A stretch of 39,491 nucleotides of DNA from Clostridia bacterium (GCA_017395105.1 JAFPWD010000046.1:1-39491); one strand, 5' to 3'; positions 1 through 6,624 are shown, counted from the stretch's first letter. Notes: generated by a model not told the origin, from the letters alone. A program made the numbers and translations.

Positions 1-131
1 GCCTGCGGCAGATGAAATCGCTTTGCGATGAAATGCGCCTGCGGCGCGTGGACGGATTTTATTTCACCTTCGGCAGAGCCGAAGATTTCGCCACGGGCGC
101 AAGCCCGTGATCTCACCGCGCCGAAGGGCGC
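1..131. repeat. Array of short hairpins upstream of the four-helix-bundle gene
   Basis: Five complete small stem-loops follow one another: ATCGC/GCGAT at 17-29, GCGCC/GGCGC at 35-47, TTCGG/CCGAA at 69-83, ACGGGC/GCCCGT at 93-108 and GCGCC/GGCGC at 118-131. A further hairpin is cut by the window edge. The linkers on the left read GATGAAAT. Those on the right read as its reverse complement (ATTTCACC, GATTTCGCC, GATTTCATT), so the array as a whole can also fold back on itself. It ends about 60 bp before the start of the four-helix-bundle gene. It is too irregular for a CRISPR. It resembles palindromic repeats often seen beside free-standing IVS-type genes, but that association is from memory. 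Confidence 0.7.
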
Positions 132-189
132 GATTTCATTATTGAAAAACGTTTGCTTTTCCGCTATACTCTATATTGAGGTGATATTG

Positions 190-552
190 ATGGCAACAAA
201 CAAACTTCTTGATCTAACAATGGATTTTGCGGTGAATATGATCAACTTCTGCGATTCCGTAAAGGGGCATCGCTCGCTTGTGAATCAGCTTGAACGCTCC
301 GCAACAAGCATTGGCGCTAATGTTCGCGAGGCTAATTACGCTCAAAGCAGAGCGGATTTCATCGCCAAGTTTCAAATAGCACTCAAGGAATGCTATGAAA
401 CGGAATATTGGCTTGAATTGTTCGTGCGAGCGGGAATCGCGGATGAAACGGCGGTTAAAAACCTGTTGCACGATTGCGGAAGCATACGCCGCCTGCTCAT
501 CTCCTCCCTCAACACCGCCAAGGCCAAGCATTCCGAACAATGCTCCCAATAA
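190..552 (+). CDS. Four-helix-bundle protein (23S rRNA intervening-sequence / S23 family)
   Basis: A 120-residue protein of the small alpha-helical family first described from open frames inside 23S rRNA intervening sequences, and related in fold to the Avd protein of diversity-generating retroelements. Family hallmarks are the N-terminal LLDLTMDFAVNMINFCDS helix, the central RSATSIGANVREANYAQSRADF segment, here split as RSATSIGANVREAN and ADFIAKFQIALKE, and the ETEYWLELF helix. The start at 190 is preferred over an upstream in-frame ATG at 28 because GAGGTGAT lies a few bases before it and the family begins here. The molecular role of stand-alone members is unknown; nucleic-acid binding is likely from the Avd comparison. 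The gene sits immediately after a hairpin array and before an unrelated membrane gene. Confidence 0.85.
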   Translation: MATNKLLDLTMDFAVNMINFCDSVKGHRSLVNQLERSATSIGANVREANYAQSRADFIAKFQIALKECYETEYWLELFVRAGIADETAVKNLLHDCGSIRRLLISSLNTAKAKHSEQCSQ

Positions 553-570
553 GCTGAAGGAGCGATACCA

Positions 571-978
571 ATGATCTTAACAATAGTGTTTCAAGCGTTT
601 CTCCTCCTCTGGTTCCTCGGCTGCACCGTTTCCTATCGCACGCGCCGCTTCATTCTTGTGGAAGGCGTTGGCGTAAAGAGCGCAGAGTTTTTCATGCTGA
701 TCGTTTACGCGCTTGCGCTCGTTCTCTTCCACGCCTTTTCATGGGGCAGGTGGGTGCTTCTCGGGGTGCTTGCCGCATGGCTTATCGTGCAGTTCTTCTG
801 CCATTGGCGCTATACAATCTTCGGCGCGAGTGAGAAAAAGCTTCGGGGTTACAACGAATGTTTTCGCGGCACTCTGCGCATCTTCAAAGCGAGCGAAACG
901 CGGCTCGTTCCCGATCTTTACCATATTGTACTGCACGCGCTTATAATTGTGAACATTGTTTCCTGTATTATAAAATGA
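571..978 (+). CDS. Small integral membrane protein, unknown function
   Basis: A 135-residue protein that I cannot name. It has a hydrophobic N-terminus (about 1-20), a strongly hydrophobic pair around 41-76, then a polar, basic and aromatic stretch (YNECFRGTLRIFKASETRLVPD) and a final hydrophobic helix at about 118-134. This gives three or four membrane segments. The start has a GAAGGAGCG ribosome binding site six to eight bases upstream. It begins 18 bp after the four-helix-bundle gene. Its stop overlaps the start of the acetyltransferase gene (ATGA at 975-978), so the last two genes are almost certainly translationally coupled. The conserved-looking cytoplasmic loop suggests a real family, but no function can be given. 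Confidence 0.75.
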   Translation: MILTIVFQAFLLLWFLGCTVSYRTRRFILVEGVGVKSAEFFMLIVYALALVLFHAFSWGRWVLLGVLAAWLIVQFFCHWRYTIFGASEKKLRGYNECFRGTLRIFKASETRLVPDLYHIVLHALIIVNIVSCIIK

Positions 979-1499
979 ACGATAAACCGAACCGCAATAA
1001 AAGAAAAACCTTCCCAAAAACGCTTCCGCTTCACGGCGGGGCGGTGCTTTCGCGCTTCAATTTCAAAAAGCTGAATGAATATCTGCACATCGAGATAACG
1101 AACGAGCAAAGCAAAATGATCGAGAGTCAGCCGATACGAACGCTTTTTCGCAAGCTGCCGTCGCTCGGCTGCGGCAAGCTGTATCTGATCGAGCTGGGCG
1201 GCAAGGTGCGCGGCTATATCGGGCTTTGGGCGAATCCGAGGATAGGGAAATTCAATATTGCGCCGCTGATAATCGATAAAAACGCGCAGGGGCGTGGGCT
1301 TGGCAGAGCCGCGCTTGAGGGCGCTTTGAAAATGCTTTTTGACTCGGGCGCTTCCCGCGTTGCGCTTGCCGTGCATCCCGAAAATGCGAACGCGATACGC
1401 CTATATGAAAGCTTGGGCTTTAAGTTCACCGGCGGAAAATGGGGGAACGATCGCGTGATGCGGATGGAATTCGGGAATGAGACTTGCCTTCGGCAATGA
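975..1499 (+). CDS. GNAT-family N-acetyltransferase
   Basis: A 174-residue GCN5-related acetyltransferase predicted to use acetyl-CoA; the acceptor is unknown. The acetyl-CoA pyrophosphate-binding motif A is clear at about residues 100-111 (DKNAQGRGLGRA, the Q-x-x-G-x-G pattern). It is followed by the usual NANAIRLYESLGF motif at about 137-149. The N-terminal 60 residues are basic and atypical. The start at 975 overlaps the preceding stop as ATGA and is preferred over an earlier in-frame start at 858 that would lie deep inside the membrane gene. The last codons (ETCLRQ) run into the first hairpin (1484-1496) of the repeat array that follows, so the native C-terminus may have been altered by repeat insertion. 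Confidence 0.85.
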   Translation: MNDKPNRNKRKTFPKTLPLHGGAVLSRFNFKKLNEYLHIEITNEQSKMIESQPIRTLFRKLPSLGCGKLYLIELGGKVRGYIGLWANPRIGKFNIAPLIIDKNAQGRGLGRAALEGALKMLFDSGASRVALAVHPENANAIRLYESLGFKFTGGKWGNDRVMRMEFGNETCLRQ

Positions 1500-1584
1500 T
1501 GAGCGCTTTCAGCGCATGATGCTCGCCTGCGGCGAATGAGGCGTGCCTTTCGGCACATTGCGGTCGAAACGCCGAGCGGCGTTT
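1484..1584. repeat. Second hairpin array at the 3' end of the GNAT gene
   Basis: Five stem-loops in 100 bp: TTGCC/GGCAA (1484-1496), GCGC/GCGC (1503-1515), TCGCC/GGCGA (1523-1535), GTGCC/GGCAC (1543-1556) and AAACGCC/GGCGTTT (1567-1584). The first linkers are of the ATGATG type. The last hairpin is followed by CTATTTT and could serve as the transcription terminator for the 0.2-1.5 kb genes. The construction is like the array at 1-131, though the linker sequence differs. Confidence 0.7.
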
Positions 1585-1610
1585 CTATTTTGTATAACGC
1601 TTTGTTATGT

Positions 1611-1703
1611 CACCCCGCCGCACTTCCGCCTCGCTGCGTAAATCGAAAAATGCGAAGCAAGCCGAAGCATTTTTCGCAAGGGAAAAGCTTCCGCGCGGCG
1701 GGA
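1611..1703. repeat. Nested inverted repeat (MITE-like)
   Basis: An outer inverted repeat CCCGCCGC (1614-1621) / GCGGCGGG (1695-1702) encloses an inner nine-base perfect repeat GAAAAATGC (1645-1653) / GCATTTTTC (1667-1675). The whole 90 bp block can fold into one long interrupted stem. No coding potential is evident. It is part of the 568 bp gene-free stretch 1500-2067, which is otherwise filled with other palindromic repeats. Confidence 0.55.
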
Positions 1704-1785
1704 TGAAAGGAGCTTGCTTGATTGTAGGCCGCATCGAAGACAAAGCCGAGTATTCGCTTGAAACCTCGTAAATCGACTGCCAAAA

Positions 1786-1864
1786 GCACTCTCCTTGAGG
1801 AGAGGGGGGACCGCCGAAGGCGGTGGGTGAGGTGGACACCTGCACAAATCCCGAAAGGGATTTG
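1786..1864 (-). repeat. Dispersed repeat, copy A (minus orientation)
   Basis: Read on the minus strand it starts AAATCCC-tttc-GGGATTT, continues GTGCAGGTGTCCACCTCA and ends in the palindrome CTCTCC..GGAGAG. The same order of parts recurs at 27240-27332 on the plus strand. A partial copy lies close by in inverted orientation at 1950-2015. It looks like a non-autonomous, intergenic palindromic element. Confidence 0.7.
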
Positions 1865-1949
1865 AATCAAATTATAAAAAGCGAGATTGCTTTGCAAACA
1901 CTTGCAGGAACTAAAAGGATAGAACGCCGTGCGCGGCGTTCATGAGGTC

Positions 1950-2015
1950 TCCACCTCATCCGTCTTCGCGCCGCGCTGCGCCGCCTCAGCCACCTTCCCC
2001 TCAATGGGAAGGCTT
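1950..2015 (+). repeat. Dispersed repeat, copy B
   Basis: Begins TCCACCTCATCCGTCTTCGC, continues through CGCCGCCTCAGCCACC and ends with the near-palindrome CTTCCCCTCAATGGGAAGG. It matches copy C at 27267-27332 almost base for base. With copy A it forms an inverted pair (GGTGAGGTGGA at 1826-1836 against TCCACCTCATC at 1950-1960). Confidence 0.75.
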
Positions 2016-2067
2016 TCGGTGAACGGCAAAAACTAAAAAGAGAAACGGCTTGCGCTTCTCCTTCGCA

Positions 2068-2280
2068 TCACATATTCACTTCCGTTTTTTCCGTTCGGCA
2101 AACGAGATAATCAAGGCTAACGCCATAGTATTCGGCCAAAATTATAAGCAATCTCAACGGAATTTCGCGCTCGCCGCGCTCATATTTGGAATAGAGCGAC
2201 TGATCGCACATAAGCATTTCGGCAACCTGCTGCTGTGTCAGGTCGCTGTCCTCTCGCAGATCGCGTATCCGCAGCTTCAT
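2068..2280 (-). CDS. XRE-family helix-turn-helix regulator
   Basis: A 70-residue protein that is almost entirely one Cro/C1-type HTH domain, so it probably acts as a dimeric DNA-binding repressor. The HTH spans about residues 6-61. LTQQQVAEML forms helices 2-3, followed by SLYSKYERGEREIP and then the family-typical LAEYYGVSLDYLV. The start at 2280 is chosen because GAGGTGATGACT precedes it; an in-frame ATG six bases earlier overlaps this ribosome binding site. It lies 20 bp after another XRE gene (2301-2519) and is probably co-transcribed from the minus-strand promoter at 2547-2575. It is a paralogue of the 2670-2882 protein: both begin with RIRDLRED, then have DLTQ, and end in RTEK.E.N. Confidence 0.85.
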   Translation of the reverse strand: MKLRIRDLREDSDLTQQQVAEMLMCDQSLYSKYERGEREIPLRLLIILAEYYGVSLDYLVCRTEKTEVNM

Positions 2281-2300
2281 AGTCATCACCTCAGAGAAAA

Positions 2301-2519
2301 TCAATCGGTGCTATGCTCGTTTTCGCGCCTGAACTCCGCAATATCCTCCAGCTTGCAGTTCAGTATGCGGCAAAGAAGATCGAGCGTATAGGTGTTCACG
2401 TTTTCATTTTTGCGCAGACGGTCAAGCTGTCCCGTACTGAAATTGAACTCCTTTATAAGCCTGTATTGAGATATCCCCTTTGCCTTCATGGTTGCCCATA
2501 ACCTGTCAAAAACTATCAT
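2301..2519 (-). CDS. XRE-family helix-turn-helix regulator (YozG/Cro-like type)
   Basis: A 72-residue single-domain HTH protein of a different subtype from its two neighbours. It has the DRLWATMKAKGISQYRLIKE start, TGQLDRLRKNENVNTYTLD recognition region and LCRILNCKLEDIAEF end that typify the compact clostridial XRE proteins with an N-terminal beta strand. The start at 2519 has a strong AAGGAGG ribosome binding site. An upstream extension of the frame to 2627 would run across the promoter and is rejected. It is first in a two-gene minus-strand unit with 2068-2280. The promoter is TTGTCA-17-TACATT at 2547-2575. Confidence 0.85.
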   Translation of the reverse strand: MIVFDRLWATMKAKGISQYRLIKEFNFSTGQLDRLRKNENVNTYTLDLLCRILNCKLEDIAEFRRENEHSTD

Positions 2520-2546
2520 ACATTGCCTCCTTTTCGCTATGGATAC

Positions 2547-2575
2547 AATGTACTGCCATGCCGCACTATTGACAA
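2547..2575 (-). promoter_or_regulatory. SigA-type promoter for the 2301-2519/2068-2280 XRE unit
   Basis: Minus-strand TTGTCA (2575-2570), 17 bp spacer, TACATT (2552-2547), about 30 bp before the start codon at 2519. Its -35 overlaps that of a plus-strand promoter at 2569-2597. Confidence 0.65.
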
Positions 2576-2597
2576 TTGCCCATATACGGGCTATAAT
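2569..2597 (+). promoter_or_regulatory. Consensus SigA promoter pointing away from the XRE unit
   Basis: TTGACA (2569-2574), a 17 bp spacer and TATAAT (2592-2597): a perfect consensus match. Transcription would start near 2604 and run antisense through the 3' end of the XRE gene at 2670-2882. Only a weak 32-codon frame (2614-2712, basic peptide MREIIIKKRWKKRK at its start) follows. Confidence 0.7.
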
Positions 2598-2669
2598 AGA
2601 GTGCACGGAATAAATGCGCGAAATCATTATTAAAAAGAGGTGGAAGAAAAGAAAAGGGATAGCGGCGGG

Positions 2670-2882
2670 CTATGTGTTCAGCTCCGGTTTTTCGGTTCGC
2701 AATAGGATATAGTCAACGCTGACATTATAAAAATCCGCAAGCTTAACGAGCATTTCATCGGTAAGCGGCTGGGTTTCGGTTTCGATATAGCTGTATTTGC
2801 GCTGGGTAATGCCTATGCGCGCGGCAAGCTCGGCTTGGGTAAGGTCGGCATCCTCGCGAAGATCCCTTATTCTGCTCTTCAT
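2670..2882 (-). CDS. XRE-family helix-turn-helix regulator
   Basis: A 70-residue HTH protein paralogous to the 2068-2280 product: MKSRIRDLREDADLTQ at the start, VSVDYILLRTEKPELN at the end. HTH helices fall at about residues 15-50 (AELAARIGITQRKYSYIE). The start at 2882 follows GGGAGGTG by seven bases; a GTG two codons earlier overlaps that site. It is divergent from the membrane protein at 3031. The intervening 148 bp holds a consensus plus-strand promoter with an inverted repeat between its -35 and -10, plus two further AGATA-type half-sites, so control of the divergent gene by one of these regulators is likely. Confidence 0.85.
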   Translation of the reverse strand: MKSRIRDLREDADLTQAELAARIGITQRKYSYIETETQPLTDEMLVKLADFYNVSVDYILLRTEKPELNT

Positions 2883-2947
2883 AGGCACACCTCCCTTGAA
2901 AGATAAATTCCTAATTTAATAAATATAGCATAGATACAATCCGTCTA

Positions 2948-2976
2948 TTGACTTTTAGATAAATTCTATCTATAAT
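2948..2976 (+). promoter_or_regulatory. Promoter with built-in operator upstream of the 3031 gene
   Basis: TTGACT (2948-2953), 17 bp spacer, TATAAT (2971-2976). The spacer contains the inverted repeat TAGATA-aattc-TATCTA (2956-2972). A related AGATAAATTC occurs at about 2901-2910. A repressor bound at the palindrome would block polymerase directly. The neighbouring XRE proteins are the obvious candidates (inference). Confidence 0.7.
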
Positions 2977-3030
2977 AATTATGCGTAGGATCATACGCAA
3001 TGATACACTTTACATCAAAAAGGGGGAAAT

Positions 3031-3945
3031 ATGGATAATCAGCGATTGATTCAGTATCTTAAAAATGTTCTTGAACTAGAAAAACAGGTCTATCTGCAGA
3101 AACAGGCACTTTATCAGCTTGATAGACGGATAAATGATTTGGGACACGCGGGAAATGTGAAGGAACCCTATCATCATAGTTTGGACTTTGAGGACATTGC
3201 GAAGAAGGCTGCATTTTTGTTAATTGGGGCGATTCCATTAGGCTCTGTTATTGCTATTATTGCATTATGCTTTGGTCGGATAGACTCCTACAAGTGGATA
3301 CTGCCGATTGCGGGCGCTATTGCAGTACTGGGATTATTGATAGTAGCGATATGGACAGTGATCGATAAAAAAAGTAATGATAGGTATAATGCGAGAAATA
3401 TTGCTGAATATAACGCCGCCAAACACGCAGATGCCGTTCGCGTAAACAAAGAGCTTGCTCAGAAAAAGGTGCTTCAGCTAGAGCGCTCCATTCTGTACGG
3501 GCGCTATCAGAAAACGCAGGAAACGCTCCGCAGATTCTACGATGTAGGCGTTATATACGGAAAATATAGGTATGATTTTGCGGCAGTTGCTTCATTTCTT
3601 GACTATTTTCAAAGCGGGCGATGCTCCACATTGGGCGAGAATCGAGGCGGCGACGGCGCGTATAATCTTTATGAATCCGAACTTCGCCAAAACGTTATCA
3701 TAAACAAGCTCGATCAGGTGCTTTCAAAGCTCGATCAGATACGCGATAATCAGTATTCGCTTGCCTGCGCTATTCAGGAGGGCAATCGTATGTCGCAGAG
3801 GCTTGTGCAAGCCACCGAGCGGCTTGCGGCGGCAGGGGAGCAGACAGCGCGAAACAGCGAGATCGCCGCATACAATTCGCAGCAGTCCGCAAACGAGCTG
3901 AACCAAATAAAATGGCTTCAGCTTTACGGAATGACCTTGCGATAA
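3031..3945 (+). CDS. Coiled-coil membrane protein of unknown function
   Basis: A 304-residue protein with no name I can assign. Residues 8-38 are a coiled coil (KNVLELEKQVYLQKQALYQL). Two membrane helices lie at about 60-81 and 89-111. They are followed by a long helical, probably cytoplasmic, region with the motif YFQSGRC..L..., then GAYNLYESELRQNVIINKL and D..L.KLDQIRDNQ (about 190-245), and a Q/A/E-rich helix to the end. I recall the SGRC / GAYN.YE / NQ pattern from uncharacterised clostridial proteins that often sit by XRE genes. The GGGGGAAAT ribosome binding site is good. It is transcribed from the operator-bearing promoter at 2948, ends at a strong terminator, and is more A+T rich than its surroundings. 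Confidence 0.7.
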   Translation: MDNQRLIQYLKNVLELEKQVYLQKQALYQLDRRINDLGHAGNVKEPYHHSLDFEDIAKKAAFLLIGAIPLGSVIAIIALCFGRIDSYKWILPIAGAIAVLGLLIVAIWTVIDKKSNDRYNARNIAEYNAAKHADAVRVNKELAQKKVLQLERSILYGRYQKTQETLRRFYDVGVIYGKYRYDFAAVASFLDYFQSGRCSTLGENRGGDGAYNLYESELRQNVIINKLDQVLSKLDQIRDNQYSLACAIQEGNRMSQRLVQATERLAAAGEQTARNSEIAAYNSQQSANELNQIKWLQLYGMTLR

Positions 3946-3969
3946 CAGGAACGGCCGACTTTCGGCTTC

Positions 3970-3993
3970 GGGGGCTTTTGCCCCCCTTTTTTT
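3970..3993 (+). terminator. Rho-independent terminator after the coiled-coil gene
   Basis: GGGGGC-TTTT-GCCCCC stem followed by a run of seven T, 25 bp downstream of the stop at 3945. Confidence 0.9.
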
Positions 3994-4039
3994 AACCGAA
4001 AACAGCGCCGTCTTTCTTCCTCAATTTCATTTTTTCATG

Positions 4040-4068
4040 TTGAAAACCCATTGAATTCGTGTTAAAAT
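4040..4068 (+). promoter_or_regulatory. SigA-type promoter for the TrkA-C membrane gene
   Basis: TTGAAA (4040-4045), 17 bp spacer, TAAAAT (4063-4068). The bases before the -35 (TTTTTCATG) match those before the promoter at 23080. Confidence 0.6.
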
Positions 4069-4146
4069 ATATACGGCAAACTCCGCTTTATGCGCCAAAT
4101 TCAAGAACGGAGGCAGGCTGCGGCGAAGAGCCGCCCGAGACGGAAT

Positions 4147-4854
4147 ATGAATATTTACGCTGCCGCTTCGCTTTTTGCGGTGCTGATACTTCTATACATC
4201 ATCATTTCGGAAGTGTTCACCCTGCTCTTCCGCCTGATCGGTCTGCCCGAGGAAAAGGCGCGGTTTCAGGTGGTTTCGCTGCTCACGGGCTCGGGCTTCA
4301 CCACGCGCGAAAGCGAAATGATCATCTCAACGAGGCGCAGAAGGCGGCTTGCGAGGGTAACGATGCTTTTCGGCTACGTTTTCAATATCTCGGTCGTTTC
4401 GGCGTTTATCAACGTGTTTATGTCGCTCAAGATAACGCAGGTGGGGCAGTACGTTCTGGGACTTCTGATCCCGGTCGGCATGGTGGCGCTTTTGATAATC
4501 ATTCTGCGCATCCCCGCCGTGCGCTCGTTCGGAAGTGCGCTCGTTTTAAAGGCGGTCGGCAATATAACGCATACAAAAACTGCGAACACCGTTATGATAA
4601 TCGATCATATCGGAAACGGCACGATAGCACAGGTACATGTTCGCGAGGTGCCGGAGGCGCTTTCGGGCAAAAAGCTTTTTGAATCGCGCATCAAGGAGGA
4701 GCACAATATCCTGATCATGCTCATTGAGGATAAGCACGGCAGGGTGGAGCCTCCGCATAAGGACACGGTTTTTAACTTGGGCGAGAAGCTGACCGTTTTC
4801 GGTGATTATCAGAATATCTGCCGCGTGTTCGAGGCAAAGGAACATTTTGAATAA
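4147..4854 (+). CDS. Membrane protein with C-terminal TrkA-C (RCK_C) domain
   Basis: A 235-residue protein. Transmembrane helices lie at about 5-28, 71-92 and 100-120. A C-terminal domain at about 155-230 (VREVPEALSGKKLFESRI..HNILIML..., GEKLTVFGD) matches the TrkA-C fold that binds small ligands in K+ and other transporters. Between TM1 and TM2 is a loop, SLLTGSGFTTRESE, followed by an Arg-rich stretch. There is no RCK_N (NAD-binding) domain and the membrane part is too small for a full Trk/Ktr subunit, so it may be a sensor or an accessory subunit. Start: ATG 4147 directly precedes TM1 but has a weak ribosome site. A good AACGGAGG at about 4107 is followed only by non-ATG codons, and an in-frame ATG lies at 4090. 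The LRR gene starts 28 bp downstream. Confidence 0.7.
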   Translation: MNIYAAASLFAVLILLYIIISEVFTLLFRLIGLPEEKARFQVVSLLTGSGFTTRESEMIISTRRRRRLARVTMLFGYVFNISVVSAFINVFMSLKITQVGQYVLGLLIPVGMVALLIIILRIPAVRSFGSALVLKAVGNITHTKTANTVMIIDHIGNGTIAQVHVREVPEALSGKKLFESRIKEEHNILIMLIEDKHGRVEPPHKDTVFNLGEKLTVFGDYQNICRVFEAKEHFE

Positions 4855-4882
4855 AAATCATTTGGTTTTCGGAGGAGTTAAA

Positions 4883-6487
4883 ATGAAAAAGCGTATTATC
4901 TCATTGGCCGCAGCGCTCGTTATGGCGCTCACTGCGCTGCCCGCGCTTGCGCTAGAGCAGGCTTCGGTCGAGCCCTGCTGGAACGTTCCGAGCGGATACA
5001 ATGCTGCGGATTACAACAAGATCGCTTCCTTTTTGGAGCAGACCGATGAGAGCGGCGTTAAGAACGGCGCGAAGCTCTCGGATAGCTACGATCCGAATAA
5101 CCCCAACTCCTGGGGCAGCACCTTCGGCTACGATCTGAACGGCAATTACACGCTCGTTCCGCGCGTGCTTTGGCGCACCGTCAGCGGAACCAAGCGCATG
5201 GATTCCGTTCGCCTCGAGAACAGCCGCCTTGTGGGCAACCTCGATCTTTCGGGGTGCACCGCGCTTAAATATTTATATTGTAATGTAAATAATATCGCTT
5301 CGCTTAACGTTTCGGGCTGCACTGCGCTTCAAACCGTTTATGCAAGCGGAAATGAGTTCACCTCGGTGAACGTTTCGGGCTGCACTCAGCTAACGAGCCT
5401 TTCGGTTGCGGACAGCAGGCTGACCGGCCTTTCGGTTTCGGGGCTTACGCGCCTAAAGTCGCTCTCCTGCGCGGGCAACGAGATCGCTTCGCTGAACGTT
5501 TCCTATATGAGCGCGCTTGAAACGCTGAACTGTATGCACAACGGCATGACCAATCTGAATGTTACGGGCTGCGCCGTGCTCGATTCGCTCTTTTGTGACG
5601 ACAATGCGCTGACCTCGCTCGATCTGACGGGCTGTAATTACCTCAGGCTGCTCGGCTGCTCGAAGAATGCGCTGACCGCGCTCGATTGCTCAAGCAAAAA
5701 CCGCCTGCAGGAGGTGGAGTGCAGCGATAATATGATCGCGAATCTGAACCTAACCGGCTGCACCGCGCTCAAGATGCTCTACTGCGGCAAAAACCGCATT
5801 TCGTCGCTGAACTTCACGGCAAGCGGGCTGAAAATTCTTCATTGTCAGGAGAACCTGCTTACCGCGCTGAACACCTCGGGCTATTCCCAGCTTGAGGAGC
5901 TCGTTTGCGGCGACAACAGGATCGCGAGCCTGAATCTTTCATCAAACAGGCAGCTTTGGAAGCTTTACTGCGAGAACAACGCGCTGACCGCGCTTTCGCT
6001 CAATAACAACACCGCGCTGACCAATCTGAAAACGCATGGCAACGCGCTGACCGCGCTTTCGCTCTCCGCGATCTCTGCGCTTCCCATGAACACGCTGAAC
6101 ACGCAGGGCGGCGGCTATATCGGCTATGATCATTTCGTAACAGCCGGAGTGCGCACGAGCATGGTTTTCGCCGTACCCGCGCCCGGAAACCGCTTCGAGG
6201 GCTGGTACACCTCCTCGGGCAGCCTCGTTTCAACCGCCTTGGAATACAATCTGGATTATCAGAACGCGCCCACTGCGCTGACCGCACGCTTTACGGCGGC
6301 GGGGCTGATCGGCGACGTGGACGGAAACGGGGCGGTGAACATTGCGGATGCCGTGCTCGCGCTTCGCTATGCGATGGGGCTTATCGGCAGCCTGCCCTGC
6401 CCCGAGAACGGCGATTTGGACGGCACGGACAGCATAACGGTTGCGGATGCGCTGGCGATCATGCGCCTTGCGATGGGCATAGCGTAA
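4883..6487 (+). CDS. Secreted leucine-rich-repeat protein with InlB-like repeat and type I dockerin
   Basis: 534 residues. There is a signal peptide (1-24, ending LPALALEQ) and an N-terminal module at 39-78 (GVKNGAKL ... SWG) that recurs in the anti-sigma-type protein at 34864-37236. About a dozen short LRRs of the form L.C..N.L..LNVSGC.AL follow (about 100-425). Next comes a bacterial InlB-B-like repeat (APGNRFEGWYTSSGSLVS) and a C-terminal type I dockerin (475-534) with two calcium-binding F-hand segments, DVDGNGAVNIADAVLALRY and DLDGTDSITVADALAIMRL. The dockerin predicts calcium-dependent docking to a cohesin on the cell surface or a scaffoldin. No cohesin lies in this window. The LRRs suggest protein or glycan binding. 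GGAGGAG lies eight bases before the start at 4883. Confidence 0.9.
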   Translation: MKKRIISLAAALVMALTALPALALEQASVEPCWNVPSGYNAADYNKIASFLEQTDESGVKNGAKLSDSYDPNNPNSWGSTFGYDLNGNYTLVPRVLWRTVSGTKRMDSVRLENSRLVGNLDLSGCTALKYLYCNVNNIASLNVSGCTALQTVYASGNEFTSVNVSGCTQLTSLSVADSRLTGLSVSGLTRLKSLSCAGNEIASLNVSYMSALETLNCMHNGMTNLNVTGCAVLDSLFCDDNALTSLDLTGCNYLRLLGCSKNALTALDCSSKNRLQEVECSDNMIANLNLTGCTALKMLYCGKNRISSLNFTASGLKILHCQENLLTALNTSGYSQLEELVCGDNRIASLNLSSNRQLWKLYCENNALTALSLNNNTALTNLKTHGNALTALSLSAISALPMNTLNTQGGGYIGYDHFVTAGVRTSMVFAVPAPGNRFEGWYTSSGSLVSTALEYNLDYQNAPTALTARFTAAGLIGDVDGNGAVNIADAVLALRYAMGLIGSLPCPENGDLDGTDSITVADALAIMRLAMGIA

Positions 6488-6530
6488 AATAAAAAAACTC
6501 CCTTAACAGTGCAAATTGAACAATGCCTCA

Positions 6531-6556
6531 AGCCCGGTTCACGCCGGGCTTCGGTT
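6531..6556 (+). terminator. Terminator after the LRR/dockerin gene
   Basis: AGCCCGG (6531-6537) and CCGGGCT (6544-6550) form a seven-base stem followed by TCGGTTTT. The U-run is short. Confidence 0.65.
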
Positions 6557-6595
6557 TTGGTATATGTATGTGCGCATATATTTCAAGGCAGGGCG

Positions 6596-6624
6596 TTGAC
6601 AATAAAAGACGAAAAATGTATACT
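6596..6624 (+). promoter_or_regulatory. SigA-type promoter with leader hairpin
   Basis: TTGACA (6596-6601), 17 bp spacer, TATACT (6619-6624). The 90 nt leader contains a nine-base stem AAACGCGCC (6647-6655) / GGCGCGTTT (6666-6674) without a following U-run. Confidence 0.75.

Noticed and set aside
1-131. CRISPR array
   Set aside because: The hairpins differ in sequence, linkers are only 5-20 bp and there are no constant repeats or spacer units. No cas gene is present.
2614-2712. A 32-codon basic peptide gene downstream of the consensus promoter at 2569
   Set aside because: It has a weak ribosome site and its second half is simply the antisense of the XRE gene. It is kept only as a possibility in the findings.
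4883-6487. Cellulosome gene cluster
   Set aside because: There is only one dockerin protein and no cohesin, scaffoldin or glycoside hydrolase in the window.
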